Assembly (NCBI GenBank): GCA_028712475.1
Contig: JAQTQB010000002.1
Location: 372,001 to 436,000, forward strand
From: Verrucomicrobiales bacterium
GTDB lineage: Bacteria; Verrucomicrobiota; Verrucomicrobiia; Limisphaerales; UBA11358
Reading direction: 5' to 3'
DNA: 64,000 nt
This document shows positions 26,967 to 36,220 of this stretch, piece by piece. The notes beneath the pieces are model-generated. The model was not told where the DNA came from. It saw only the letters and a list, made by a program, of their open reading frames with translations, and did no database searches. The position numbers were made by a program, and so were the translations under genes. Position 1 is the stretch's first letter. Each line of letters starts with the position of its first letter.

Positions 26967-27578
26967 TCATTTCCCCGTCAGGCCGGCGCGTTGTTTGATT
27001 TCCGCGATGTCCGCTTTCTCGATGAAGGCCACGAGGTTTTTCCAGGCCGGGCTGAAGTGATAGCCGCCCTGCCGCATTTCCTCGACGGCCTCCGGTTTGG
27101 CCCAGCCGCAGACGACGATGCGATACATGGCGCACATCATGCCGGTGCGATCCGCGCCGCGCTGGCAATGGACGAACACCGGCAGGTTGTTTGTGTCCGT
27201 GACCGCTTTCAAAAAGCCGACAACGTCTTCCTCCTCCGCGTGCCAGGGTTTAACCTCAAACCGGATGCTCTTCAGGCCGGTGCCCGCCACTTCATCCTTG
27301 TCCGAATGAAACGAGCGCAGGTTGATGACGGTCTTGATGCCCATCGCTTTCAATTGCGCCATGCCTTCCGCCGTCGGCTGCGCGCCGCGATACATATTGG
27401 TCGTAACCCGATAAAAATTGGTTACTCCCGGCAAGACCAACGGCTGCGCCCAGCTTGCCGGACGGTTGGTCGTGGCGGAGACGAGGGGAGCAGAGTTCGT
27501 CTCGCCGGCGAAACCAAGCGATGTTCCGGCCAGAACAGCAGTGGCGGCGATCAGGACAAACTGCCGGTTCAGATTCAT
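26967..27578 (-). CDS. Exported dual-specificity-type phosphatase
   Basis: A 203-residue protein with a signal peptide (to about residue 24) and a cysteine-phosphatase domain. The active-site loop is HCQRGADRTG, i.e. the HCX5R signature, with Cys at about 137; a general-acid Asp or Glu lies upstream (KPWHAEEEDV). Resembles tyrosine or phytase-like phosphatases. ATG 27578 overlaps the smpB stop as ATGA, with GGGGA upstream, so it is translated with smpB. The substrate is unknown; the export signal argues for a periplasmic role. Confidence 0.85.
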   Translation of the reverse strand: MNLNRQFVLIAATAVLAGTSLGFAGETNSAPLVSATTNRPASWAQPLVLPGVTNFYRVTTNMYRGAQPTAEGMAQLKAMGIKTVINLRSFHSDKDEVAGTGLKSIRFEVKPWHAEEEDVVGFLKAVTDTNNLPVFVHCQRGADRTGMMCAMYRIVVCGWAKPEAVEEMRQGGYHFSPAWKNLVAFIEKADIAEIKQRAGLTGK

Positions 27579-28030
27579 TTCCCCTTTTTCCAATGCATCG
27601 TCGCGCGTTTGAGTTCGCGGTCGGATTCGCGCTTCTTGATGTCGTCGCGCCGGTCGTATTCCACCTTGCCCTTGCCAACGCCGAGCGCGACTTTCACCTT
27701 CCCGTTCTTCCAGTAGAACGACAGCGGCACGATCGTGTTGCCCTTGACCGAGGCCAGTTCAAACAGTTTGCGGATCTCGGATTTGTGCAGGAGCAGCTTG
27801 CGCGGCGCCTTGGGGGCATGGTTCTGCAGGTTGCCGTGGGAATATTCGTCAATGTGGACGTTGTATATCCAGACCTCATCCTTTTCCACGCGCGCGAAGG
27901 CGTCGGCAATCTGGCCCTTGCCCGCGCGCAGCGACTTGACCTCCGTGCCGTGCAGCACGATGCCGGCCTCGAAGGTTTCGAGGATGTGGTAATCGCGCCG
28001 GGCTTTGTGATTGGTCACGATGTCGGCCAT
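27575..28030 (-). CDS. smpB: SsrA-binding protein
   Basis: A 151-residue protein that binds tmRNA and delivers it to stalled ribosomes. Recognised by ILETFEAGIVLHGTEVKSLR, the internal EVWIYNVHIDEYSHGN segment, and the basic C-terminal tail (RELKRATMHWKKGK) that reaches into the ribosome decoding site. It is the first gene of a two-gene operon with the exported phosphatase. The tmRNA gene itself is not in this window. Confidence 0.95.
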   Translation of the reverse strand: MADIVTNHKARRDYHILETFEAGIVLHGTEVKSLRAGKGQIADAFARVEKDEVWIYNVHIDEYSHGNLQNHAPKAPRKLLLHKSEIRKLFELASVKGNTIVPLSFYWKNGKVKVALGVGKGKVEYDRRDDIKKRESDRELKRATMHWKKGK

Positions 28031-28040
28031 GGATCAAGTT

Positions 28041-28155
28041 TAACCGCAGATGACGCAGATTTCACAGATTAAAACCAAGCGCAGCCGGTAAAATAAAACC
28101 CCGCCGTAAAGCGGGGTTTCTAAATCTGCGTAAATTCGCGAAATCTGCGGTGGGG
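28041..28155. repeat. Tandem-word palindrome (GCAGATT words)
   Basis: Left arm AACCGCAGATGACGCAGATT and right arm AAATCTGCGGT (with AAATCTGCG upstream) are reverse complements of GCAGAT words. The centre holds a separate hairpin, CCCCGCCGTAAAGCGGGG. It lies between smpB and rpoZ. Confidence 0.8.
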
Positions 28156-28159
28156 GATT

Positions 28160-28414
28160 TCAGCGCTTCTTGCGCTTCTTTGCCACCGGACGGGTCAAGG
28201 CGACGATTTCCGGCATCTCCCAGCCGATCTTGTCTTCCAGGATTTCGCGCAGCGCAATGTCAGCCATGCCGAGATTGCCATAGTCGGCGATCAACGGACG
28301 GCTCAAGCCGCCGCCGCCGGAATTCAACTGGCGCACGCGGCGCGACACGATGTTCACGAGGACGTTCGGGTTGCCAACTTTTTCATTGGCTCTTTTGCAA
28401 AGTTCAGCGTTCAT
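28160..28414 (-). CDS. rpoZ: DNA-directed RNA polymerase subunit omega
   Basis: An 84-residue protein read as RNA polymerase omega. It has the VGNPNVLVNIVSRRVRQLNS block (residues about 13-32), the standard position of the omega fold. The gly-rich insertion (NSGGGGLSRPLI) and the Lys/Arg-rich tail are the form I associate with Verrucomicrobiota. Omega helps assembly of beta-prime. It is transcribed alone. Confidence 0.8.
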   Translation of the reverse strand: MNAELCKRANEKVGNPNVLVNIVSRRVRQLNSGGGGLSRPLIADYGNLGMADIALREILEDKIGWEMPEIVALTRPVAKKRKKR

Positions 28415-28496
28415 GGTTTTATCTGCTCAAATCGAGTTGCACAGGATAAGTGCCGCTCGCGGGAAGGCAATCAAATAATTCCCGTCAAACCTGGCC

Positions 28497-28546
28497 TGTA
28501 ACGGCGGCCTGTGAACGTCGCCCGGCGGTCACAGACCGCCGCTGCA
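28497..28546. repeat. TGTAGCGGCGGTC palindrome, copy 1
   Basis: Arms TGTAACGGCGGCCTGTGA and TCACAGACCGCCGCTGCA are near reverse complements. A second, better-conserved copy is at 30604-30657. Lies upstream of the polyprenyl synthase gene. Confidence 0.7.
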
Positions 28547-28609
28547 ACGCTGCCGCAAATAAAACCTTCAAACCGGCGCGGCTTTCCGGCATTTTCTGCC
28601 AATCATTTT

Positions 28610-29512
28610 ATGGCTGCAAAAAAACCGATATTCAATCTGAATCAATTCCTCGCCACGCGCACCGAATCCGTCAACCGCGCGCTCGACAAATTCCTCCCGT
28701 CCGAGAAGACCAAGCCCGCCACGATTCACAAGGCCATGCGCTACTCGCTCTTCGCCGGCGGCAAGCGGATGCGCCCCGCCGTGCTGCTCGCGGCGGCGGC
28801 GGCTTGCGGCGGCAGGGAAGCCGACGCCATGCCCCTCGCCTGCGCCGTCGAATGCATCCACACCTATTCGCTCATCCACGACGATCTGCCCGCGATGGAC
28901 AACGACGATTTCCGCCGGGGCAAGCCGACCAACCACAAAGTCTTTGGCGAAGGCATCGCCGTGCTGGCGGGCGACGCGCTGTTGACGCAGGCGTTTGAGA
29001 TCGCCGCGCAGGCCAAAGGCTGGCCGCGCTATTCGCACCGCGATTTGATTCTGGAGATCGCCAAGGCCTCCGGCTCGCTGCAACTCGTCGCCGGGCAGGT
29101 GGCGGACCTGGAAGGCGAAGGCAAAAAACTTTCCGTGGCCGAACTCCGCTACATCCACGAGCGCAAGACCTCCGCCCTGCTCTGCTGTTCCGTGCGGCTC
29201 GGCGGCATGAGCGCCAACTGCACGCCCGCACAGCTCGCGGCCCTCACCGACTTCGGCTATCACGTCGGCCTCGCGTTCCAGGTGATTGACGACATACTGG
29301 ACGTGACGCAGACCAGCGAACAGCTCGGCAAGACGGCGGGCAAGGACGTGGCCGTGCAAAAGGCGACCTATCCGTCCATCGTGGGCCTGGAGAAATCGCG
29401 GAAGATCGCGGCGCAACTGACGGCCAAGGCGTTTGCCGCGCTGGACATTTTCAAAGGCAAAGCCGTCGCCCTCGAAGCGCTGGCGGAATTTCTTTTGAAG
29501 CGGGAGAAATGA
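28610..29512 (+). CDS. Polyprenyl (farnesyl/geranylgeranyl) diphosphate synthase
   Basis: A 300-residue all-helical prenyltransferase that condenses isopentenyl diphosphate with allylic diphosphates. The first aspartate-rich motif is HDDLPAMDNDD (about residues 84-94), and the second is FQVIDDILD (about 223-231). Between them is KTSALLCCSVRLGG. The residues before the first DDxxD are small or polar, as in short-chain synthases (C15-C20), but chain length cannot be fixed. Could feed the squalene synthase encoded at 60095. Confidence 0.9.
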   Translation: MAAKKPIFNLNQFLATRTESVNRALDKFLPSEKTKPATIHKAMRYSLFAGGKRMRPAVLLAAAAACGGREADAMPLACAVECIHTYSLIHDDLPAMDNDDFRRGKPTNHKVFGEGIAVLAGDALLTQAFEIAAQAKGWPRYSHRDLILEIAKASGSLQLVAGQVADLEGEGKKLSVAELRYIHERKTSALLCCSVRLGGMSANCTPAQLAALTDFGYHVGLAFQVIDDILDVTQTSEQLGKTAGKDVAVQKATYPSIVGLEKSRKIAAQLTAKAFAALDIFKGKAVALEALAEFLLKREK

Positions 29513-30270
29513 AATTACAGAAAACAATTTTGTTTGCCGCCACGATTTTTGCGTTCAGCGAAACCGCCAACGCTTGCGAGCCAATTCTGCCATTCATTAA
29601 AGTTGTTGGTGGTCCTTTGGCGCTTACAAATTCTTGGATTATTCTGCTCGTCGCAGTCGCAATCAAATCAATCTTCTTTTCAGCTTTGCAAAAGGAATTG
29701 AGCTTTTTCCACGCTTTGTTCCTGATGATTGCCGGAAATATATTTACAACCTTTATCGGAATCATTGCGGCAGTGCTAATTGGCAGCGGTCCGGCTTTTG
29801 TGATTGGAGTTTTAATCGTCTGGCCTCTATGCCTTTTACCAGCCAAAAGATTTCTTGCCGTGGTAAAGCGTCCTTGGTTGAAACGGTTCACTCCGGGAAG
29901 CTTTGCAGGCATAATGGTTCTTGCGTTAGCGGCCAGTTGTTTTCTCTTTGCAATCTCAACTGCTTTTGTTGATTCAAATCATCTGGTTGTTTATTGGATT
30001 TGGAAATTGGCGGCAGTTTATATTGCCCTCATTGTCAGTATTATCCTGACTGCATTTTGGGAAGAGTGGGTAATTTGGAAACTTTCGCGTTGCCCGGCTG
30101 ATTATACTGGTTTTGTCCAGCCCGTCATTCGCGCAAATCTTGTTGTGCTTTTTTGTGTGATGCTTTTTGCGGCTGGAGTCACGCTTCCGCAACGGCTCAA
30201 ATCTCCAAATTTTCTTGTGAAACTCGGTTTGGTTACACACACAATTCTCGAAGCAAAAATCAACCAGTAA
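29509..30270 (+). CDS. AT-rich polytopic membrane protein
   Basis: A 253-residue protein with an N-terminal signal-like segment and six or so transmembrane helices. It overlaps the prenyl synthase stop by 4 nt (ATGA), so translation is probably coupled. I do not recognise a family. Its base composition is clearly more AT-rich than the genes on either side, a sign of later acquisition. Confidence 0.75.
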   Translation: MKLQKTILFAATIFAFSETANACEPILPFIKVVGGPLALTNSWIILLVAVAIKSIFFSALQKELSFFHALFLMIAGNIFTTFIGIIAAVLIGSGPAFVIGVLIVWPLCLLPAKRFLAVVKRPWLKRFTPGSFAGIMVLALAASCFLFAISTAFVDSNHLVVYWIWKLAAVYIALIVSIILTAFWEEWVIWKLSRCPADYTGFVQPVIRANLVVLFCVMLFAAGVTLPQRLKSPNFLVKLGLVTHTILEAKINQ

Positions 30271-30377
30271 ATTTTACTGCACCTCAAAAAATATATTCAC
30301 TCCACTCGCCGGTCTGTAGATACGGCTTAAGTTTTTGCTTGAGCGTTTCGCGTCCGCTCCAATCCATTTGTTTTTAC

Positions 30378-30590
30378 GACCTTCCTCACCTGTTTCCTCT
30401 CCCCAAGGAGAGGACAAACCGCAGCCAGATTTCTGCCGGTCGAAAGGGCATCCAGCCAATCCAGTCGCACCACATTTCCAAGACGCGGCGCACGTTTTTC
30501 CCTCTCTTGTCCGCCTTCGCCTACGGCTCCGGCGCGATCGCGTCGAAGCGCAGCGAAGACGGAGAGGAGAGGGCCGGGGTGAGGATGGTC
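30378..30590. repeat. GACCNTCCTCACC-ended palindromic element
   Basis: GACCTTCCTCACC at 30378-30390 and GGTGAGGATGGTC at 30578-30590 are reverse complements with one mismatch. A hairpin CTCTCCCCAAGGAGAG lies near the left end and GGAGAGGAGAGGG near the right. Confidence 0.7.
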
Positions 30591-30603
30591 GTTCAAGGTG
30601 TTT

Positions 30604-30657
30604 TTGTAGCGGCGGTCTGTGACCGTCGCCCTCGGCACTCACAGAGCGCCGCTACAA
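30604..30657. repeat. TGTAGCGGCGGTC palindrome, copy 2
   Basis: TTGTAGCGGCGGTCTGTGA (30604-30622) and its near-perfect reverse complement (30639-30657, one mismatch). Same family as 28497-28546. Confidence 0.8.
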
Positions 30658-30720
30658 CCACGGAGCGCGGGGAATTTTTCATTGAATCAAGGCAAATGAA
30701 GACTATGTTAGCTGCCAATC

Positions 30721-33159
30721 GTGAAAACCCCTTTTTTATTTTTATGCGCCGGTTTTCTGGCGTTCGCCTCCCTGCCCGCCGTCGCACAGGTCAGTGTCTT
30801 GACTTACCACAACGACAATCGCCGCACGGGCCTGAACGCCAATGAGACGATCCTGAACCTGACGAACGTCAACTCGGCGACGTTCGGCAAACTGTTTTCC
30901 TACGCGGTGGACGGCTATGTCTATGCGCAGCCGTTGTATGTTCCGAACGTGGCCATCACCGGACAGGGCACGCACAACGTCCTGTTCATCGCCACGGAAC
31001 ACAACACGGTGTATGCCCTGGATCCGGACGCCGGCGTCACGGGCAACGCGCTGTTGTGGAAGACCAATCTCGGCGTTTCAGCCGTGACCGTCATCATTGG
31101 CGTGTTTACCAACAAGGATTTCGGGACGCGCTACAGCGGCGGCGCTTACACCGACATCATGCCGGAGGTCGGCATCACGGGCACGCCGGTGATTGACATC
31201 AATTCCGGAACGCTCTACGTGGACGTGTTCACCGGCGAGGAATCCGGCAGCGTGACGAATTATTTTCACCGGCTGCACGCGTTGAACATCGCCGACGGCA
31301 CGGAACGGAGCTTCAGTCCGGTCGTGGTTACGGCCTCGGTGCCGGGAACCGGCCGGGACAGCGTCGGCGGAATCATGACGTTCAATCCAAAACAGGAAAA
31401 CCAGCGTCCGGCGCTGACGCTGGCGGGCGGCATTGTGTATGTCGCGTTCGCCGGTTATGCGGACACCGACCCGTATCACGGCTGGGTCATCGGCTTCAAC
31501 GCCACCAACCTGGTGCAACTGACCAATTACGTTTTCAACACCACGCCGAACAGCACGACGGCGGCCTTTGGCGCGAACGCGGCGGAAGCCGGCATTTGGA
31601 TGGCAGGCGGCGGGCTGTCAGTGGATGACAGCACAAACCTGTATTTTGAAGTCGGCAACGGCTCATTCAACGCCACGAACGGCTCCGGCGGAACGGAATA
31701 CGGAGACAGTTTTATCAAGCTTTCGACGACGAACGGACTGGCGGTCGCGGATTATTTCACGCCGTGGAACCAGGCCAACCTTGCGCTCAACGACACGGAT
31801 TTGGGATCCGGCGGCCTCCTGCTCCTGCCAGACCAGCCGGGAACTTATCCGCATCTGTTGCTCGGCGCGGGCAAGGAGGGGAAAATTTACGTGATTAACC
31901 GCGACCAATTCACCACCGGGAACAATCATTACAACACCAGTGGCAGCTTCGATTCCGTCGCACAATCCGTCAGCGGCCAAATCGGCGGCTCCTTCGACAC
32001 GCCGGCATATTTCAACGGGCAGATTTATTACGCCGGCAGCGGAAACAAGTTGAAGGCGTTTTCCGTGACCAGCGGCGTGTTGTCCAGCACGCCCGTTTCC
32101 ACCGGTTCACGCACCTATGGCTTTCCGGGCGCGACGCCCGTCGTCTCGGCGAATGGAACGAACAGCGGCATCGTCTGGGCTTTGCAGATGGGATCGCCGC
32201 AATTGCTGGTGGCCTGCAACGCCACGAATTTCACCACGGAACTTTACAACAGCGGCCAGGCGGCGGGGAATCGCGATAAGCTCGCCAGCGGCGTCAAGTT
32301 CGCCGCGCCGGTCGTCGCCGACGGCAAAGTTTTTGTGGGCAGCTCAAATTCCGTTTCCGTGTTCGGCCTGCTCGCCGGAACATTCTCGTTCAGCCCGGCG
32401 GCTTACAGCGTGCAGGAAAGCAACACGACCGCGACCATCACCGTGAACCGCATCGGCGGCACGAACGGCGCGGTGCAGGTTTCGTATGCGACGGTCGCGG
32501 GCGGCACGGCGACGGGCGGCGTGGATTACACGGACGTTTCCGGTGTGTTGAACTGGACGAACGGCGAGTCGGCTCCGAAAACTTTCACCGTGCCGGTCCT
32601 TAATGACGGGCTGGCCGAGCCAGACGAAACGGTGAATTTGGCCTTGAGCAATCCCACGAACGGCGCGTCGGCGCTGGGACTGCAATCCACGGCGGTGCTG
32701 ACCATCATCGAACCGCCCACGAGCGTCTGGAAACTGGCGCACTTTGGCGCAAACGCCAACAACGCCGCCATTGCCGGCGATACCGCGAACCCGGATCAGG
32801 ATGGCAGCGTGAACCTGCTGGAGTATGCGTTCGCCACCGATCCGAATGTCGCCAACTCGAATTCTTTCACCGGCAGCCTGGTCGGCCAGCAATTCCAGCT
32901 TCATTTCCCCCGCAACACTTCGGCCAGCGATATCACCTACTTCGTGCAAAGTTCAGGCACGCTGATGACGTGGAGCAACTTGATGACTTACACCGCCGCA
33001 AGCGGCTGGGTGACGAATCTGGCTGGCACGAGTGTTTCTGAATCCCCCTCCAACGGCGTTCCGCCCGACCAATATGTGAACGTCACGGTCATAACTTCAA
33101 CGAACGTGACGGCGGCAGGTTCGACGAACCAGTTTCTACGGCTGGAAGTGAACCGGTAA
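30721..33159 (+). CDS. Exported beta-propeller protein with Calx-beta domain
   Basis: An 812-residue secreted protein from GTG 30721 with a signal peptide (to about residue 22). The first 550 residues hold PQQ-like propeller repeats (VLFIATEHNTVYALDP, LLLGAGKEGKIYVINRD, IVWALQMGSPQLLVACN). A Calx-beta domain follows at about 558-655 (VQESNTTATITVNRIGGTNG, VLNDGLAEPDETVNLALS). The tail (NPDQDGSVNLLEYAFATDPN) resembles a common C-terminal segment of planctomycete and verrucomicrobial exoproteins. Function unknown; possibly cell-surface binding. I see no catalytic signature. Confidence 0.8.
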   Translation: MKTPFLFLCAGFLAFASLPAVAQVSVLTYHNDNRRTGLNANETILNLTNVNSATFGKLFSYAVDGYVYAQPLYVPNVAITGQGTHNVLFIATEHNTVYALDPDAGVTGNALLWKTNLGVSAVTVIIGVFTNKDFGTRYSGGAYTDIMPEVGITGTPVIDINSGTLYVDVFTGEESGSVTNYFHRLHALNIADGTERSFSPVVVTASVPGTGRDSVGGIMTFNPKQENQRPALTLAGGIVYVAFAGYADTDPYHGWVIGFNATNLVQLTNYVFNTTPNSTTAAFGANAAEAGIWMAGGGLSVDDSTNLYFEVGNGSFNATNGSGGTEYGDSFIKLSTTNGLAVADYFTPWNQANLALNDTDLGSGGLLLLPDQPGTYPHLLLGAGKEGKIYVINRDQFTTGNNHYNTSGSFDSVAQSVSGQIGGSFDTPAYFNGQIYYAGSGNKLKAFSVTSGVLSSTPVSTGSRTYGFPGATPVVSANGTNSGIVWALQMGSPQLLVACNATNFTTELYNSGQAAGNRDKLASGVKFAAPVVADGKVFVGSSNSVSVFGLLAGTFSFSPAAYSVQESNTTATITVNRIGGTNGAVQVSYATVAGGTATGGVDYTDVSGVLNWTNGESAPKTFTVPVLNDGLAEPDETVNLALSNPTNGASALGLQSTAVLTIIEPPTSVWKLAHFGANANNAAIAGDTANPDQDGSVNLLEYAFATDPNVANSNSFTGSLVGQQFQLHFPRNTSASDITYFVQSSGTLMTWSNLMTYTAASGWVTNLAGTSVSESPSNGVPPDQYVNVTVITSTNVTAAGSTNQFLRLEVNR

Positions 33160-33175
33160 GTTCACTTCAGCCCGG

Positions 33176-34552
33176 TCAAATCGTCTTGGAATGTCTCCGT
33201 TCATTCGCCGCGCCGAGCGTGTTGTCGAAACACATGGCGATGTTGCGGATGAAGAGACGGCCGGCGTCGGTCACTTCGAGGCCGCCGGACGTGAGCTTCA
33301 CAAGGCCGTCGGCGGCAAACGGCGTAAGCAGCACCAGTTCCTTTTCAAAATGCTGCTCAAAGTTGATGCCGAGTTTCGCGCTCATCGCGGCGAAGTCGAG
33401 CGAGAGGTCGCACATCGTCCGCATGATGGTTTCGCGGCGGATATTGTCCTCGTCAGTCACGAAATATGCCTTGTGCAACGGCACCTTGCCCGCGTCCACG
33501 GCGGCCTGATATTTCGGCAGTTCCTTCTCGTTCTGCCAGTAGGCTTCTGGAATCTGCGAAACGCCGGACATGCCGAACGCGTAAATGTCCGAACCGGCGC
33601 GCGTGCTGTAACCTTGAAAGTTCCGCTGCAATTTTTTCTCGCGCTGCGCCACGGCCAGCTCGTCGTTCGGCTTCGCAAAATGATCCATGCCGATATAGAC
33701 ATACTGGTTGTCCGCCGTGAGCCGTTCGATGACCAGCTTCAGGACTTCCAGTTTGCTTTCCGGCGTGGGCAAAATTTTGACTTCGAGAATTTTCTGCGCC
33801 GGCTTGATCCACGGAACGTGCGCGTAGCTGAACACGGCCAGACGGTCCGGCTTCATCTCCAGCACGGTGTCGAGCGTTTCGTTAAACGTCTCCGGCGTCT
33901 GGTGCGGCAGGCCGTAGATCAAATCCAGATTGATCGAGCCGAAGCCGAGTTCGCGCATCCAGTCCATCGCCTGCTGCGTCATCTCGCGCGGCTGGATGCG
34001 ATGGATGGCCTCCTGCACCATGGGGTTAAAATCCTGCACGCCCATCGAGGCGCGGTTGAATCCGATCTCGCGCAGTGCGACGAGGTGCTCGCGCGTGAGC
34101 CGGCGCGGATCCACTTCCACGCTCGCTTCGATGTCCGGCGAAAACGTGAAATGCTTGTGGATGATCTCACCAAGGCGGCGGATTTCGTCCGGCCGCAAAA
34201 AAGTGGGCGAGCCGCCGCCGAAATGGAGTTGAACGGCCTTGCGATCCTTGTTCAAACGCGGCACGAGCTTCGCGACTTCGCGGCCAAGATAATCAATGTA
34301 ATCGCGGCCCTTGTCGTGGTTGAGCGTGATGACAGTCGTGCAACCGCAGAACCAGCAGAGCGTTTCGCAAAAGGGAATGTGGAAATAAACCGAGAGATCG
34401 CGTGGCGCGCGGTTGTTGTCCTCAATCTTCGCAGAAAGCTGTTCCCACGTCACAGCGTCGGTGAACTTCGTCGCGGGCGGATAGCTGGTGTAACGCGGCC
34501 CGGCCACGTTGTATTTCTGCACCAGATCCAAATCTACTTTCAGCGTGCTCAT
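33176..34552 (-). CDS. hemN: Oxygen-independent coproporphyrinogen III oxidase
   Basis: A 458-residue radical-SAM enzyme that oxidatively decarboxylates coproporphyrinogen III to protoporphyrinogen IX without oxygen. The 4Fe-4S cysteines are in CETLCWFCGC (near residue 61), and the start YNVAGPRYTSYPPA and the later YGLPHQTPETF, FSYAHVPW and YIGMDHFAKPNDELA are HemN signatures that separate it from HemW. It forms an operon with hemE upstream, overlapping by 4 nt (ATGA). Confidence 0.95.
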   Translation of the reverse strand: MSTLKVDLDLVQKYNVAGPRYTSYPPATKFTDAVTWEQLSAKIEDNNRAPRDLSVYFHIPFCETLCWFCGCTTVITLNHDKGRDYIDYLGREVAKLVPRLNKDRKAVQLHFGGGSPTFLRPDEIRRLGEIIHKHFTFSPDIEASVEVDPRRLTREHLVALREIGFNRASMGVQDFNPMVQEAIHRIQPREMTQQAMDWMRELGFGSINLDLIYGLPHQTPETFNETLDTVLEMKPDRLAVFSYAHVPWIKPAQKILEVKILPTPESKLEVLKLVIERLTADNQYVYIGMDHFAKPNDELAVAQREKKLQRNFQGYSTRAGSDIYAFGMSGVSQIPEAYWQNEKELPKYQAAVDAGKVPLHKAYFVTDEDNIRRETIMRTMCDLSLDFAAMSAKLGINFEQHFEKELVLLTPFAADGLVKLTSGGLEVTDAGRLFIRNIAMCFDNTLGAANERRHSKTI

Positions 34553-35628
34553 TTGAAACCTCTCACAGTCTCGACCAGCGCGGCGATATTTTCCAGCTTT
34601 GCCGCGGGCGGCACGCCGTGGCCGAGGTTGAAAATGTGTCCGTTGCGTCCGCGCATTTCCGCGAGCAGGCGGTTCGTTTCGGCGGCAACCATTTCCGGCG
34701 TCGCCTCGGCGAGCAACGCGGGATTGAGATTGCCTTGCAGCCCGGTTCCTTCGGGTATCAGCTTGCGCGCTTCGGCCAGGGAAAATTGCCAGTCAATGCC
34801 CAGCACGCTCGCGCCGGTGGCGGCAAGGTCGTTCCAGTTGCCGTGCGTGCCGAGTGAAAACACGATGACGGGAACGCCGGCCTCCGGCGTTCCAATCGCG
34901 GTGATGATGTCGCGCATCCAGCGCCCGGAAGCTTCCTGAAAGTCCGCTGCCGGCAAATTTCCGCCGTTGCTGTCAAAAATCTGGAGCACGTCCACGCCGG
35001 CGGCAACCTGCATTTTCAGGTATGCCGTGACGGCGGCGGTGAGTTTCTCGGCCAGCGTGAAATACGTTTTGGGGTCTTCGCGGAAAAGAGCCAGCGCGCG
35101 GGTGTGCTGCCTGGCGCTGCCGCCTTCCATCATGAACGTCGCGAGCGTCCACGGCGAACCGCTGAAGCCGATGAGCGCGGTCTGGTCGCCGAGTTCCTTG
35201 CGCAGCAGGCGCAACGCCTTGTCCACATAACTCAAGCGCCCGGTCACGCGCTCGACGGAAAGTTTTTCGATGTCGGCGCGGCTGGTCACGGCGAAATCCA
35301 TTTCGATGCCCCCGGTTTCACGAAAGCGATACGGCTGCCCCATCGCTTCTGGAATCACGAGGATGTCGCTGAACAAAATCGCCGCGTCGAAGCCAAACCG
35401 GCGGACCGGCTGCAACGTCACCTCGGCGGCGAGTTCGGGCGTCTGGACAAGCTGCAAAAAAGTGTGCTTCTCCTTGAGCTGGCGGTATTCCGGCAGTGCG
35501 CGCCCGGCCTGGCGCATGAGCCACACCGGCGGACGATCCACGGCGCGGCAGCGGCAGGCGTCGAGAAAACGCCGGCGATTCGTCAACACAGGCGGGGCGG
35601 ATTTGATGGGGGCGGCGGCGGCAGTCAT
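34549..35628 (-). CDS. hemE: Uroporphyrinogen decarboxylase
   Basis: A 359-residue TIM-barrel enzyme converting uroporphyrinogen III to coproporphyrinogen III, one step before HemN. It shows RPPVWLMRQAGRALPEYR (substrate-binding Arg residues), AAILFSDILVIPEAMG, GFSGSPWTLATFM and the C-terminal FNLGHGVPP. I chose ATG 35628 because the family start (RRFLDACR) lies soon after; the longer frame is not conserved. The stop overlaps the hemN start. Confidence 0.95.
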   Translation of the reverse strand: MTAAAAPIKSAPPVLTNRRRFLDACRCRAVDRPPVWLMRQAGRALPEYRQLKEKHTFLQLVQTPELAAEVTLQPVRRFGFDAAILFSDILVIPEAMGQPYRFRETGGIEMDFAVTSRADIEKLSVERVTGRLSYVDKALRLLRKELGDQTALIGFSGSPWTLATFMMEGGSARQHTRALALFREDPKTYFTLAEKLTAAVTAYLKMQVAAGVDVLQIFDSNGGNLPAADFQEASGRWMRDIITAIGTPEAGVPVIVFSLGTHGNWNDLAATGASVLGIDWQFSLAEARKLIPEGTGLQGNLNPALLAEATPEMVAAETNRLLAEMRGRNGHIFNLGHGVPPAAKLENIAALVETVRGFK

Positions 35629-35737
35629 TTGTTTACAGGCGGATTCTTCTAACACACCACGCGAGGTTTGAAAAGGCGAAGGTTTGGAATTTTCCAGCGC
35701 AACTTTGTTCCAGCCACGGTTTTTAATTGAAACGACG

Positions 35738-36220
35738 ATGAAAGACAAGCCGCTCCAGGACGAATTGCGCGAGTTGCTTTGGCGACGGAAACTCACCGAG
35801 GCCGAGCGGTCGGAATTGCGCGCCCGGCCGGAAATCTCGGCGGACTTGGAACTCGAATCGCGCTTGAGCGAAACGCTCGCGAAAATCCCCGATGCGCCCG
35901 TCGCGTCGAACTTCACCACCCGCCTGATGCAGGCCGTCGAACTGGAAGAATCGCGCCGGTCGCGCAAGTGGAGTTTCAGTTGGAACTGGCACACGCTCCT
36001 GCCGCGCGTCGCTGTCACGGCGGCGGTGGTTCTCTTTGCCGGGCTGACGTTCCACCATTACGAACTGACCAGCCAGCGCACCGCGCTCGCTAAAAATGTC
36101 GCGCTCGTCGCCGGATCACTGCCGTCGCCTGGCGTGGATGCGCTGAAAAATTTCGACGCCATCCAGCGCATGAGCCAGCCGGCACACGCCGACGAGGAAC
36201 TGCTGGCGCTCCTGCAATGA
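35738..36220 (+). CDS. Single-pass membrane protein, anti-sigma-like
   Basis: A 160-residue protein: cytoplasmic N-terminal 85 residues rich in charged helix (DELRELLWRRKLTEAERSEL), one transmembrane segment at about 88-106 (LPRVAVTAAVVLFAGLTF), and a short periplasmic tail. The layout resembles anti-sigma factors or their relatives, which commonly sit between an ECF sigma gene and a DUF3106 gene. No sigma gene is adjacent here; hemE lies upstream on the other strand. Its stop overlaps the next gene as ATGA. Confidence 0.65.
   Translation: MKDKPLQDELRELLWRRKLTEAERSELRARPEISADLELESRLSETLAKIPDAPVASNFTTRLMQAVELEESRRSRKWSFSWNWHTLLPRVAVTAAVVLFAGLTFHHYELTSQRTALAKNVALVAGSLPSPGVDALKNFDAIQRMSQPAHADEELLALLQ

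Larger units (their letters stand above)
30271..30720. other. 450-bp gene-free region packed with repeats
   Basis: No supported gene. It contains a roughly 213-bp palindromic element (30378-30590) and a TGTAGCGGCGGTC palindrome (30604-30657) before the start of the exoprotein gene. Confidence 0.7.

Noticed and set aside
33191-34939. 582-aa plus-strand frame
   Set aside because: Antisense of hemN and hemE, both recognised by motif.
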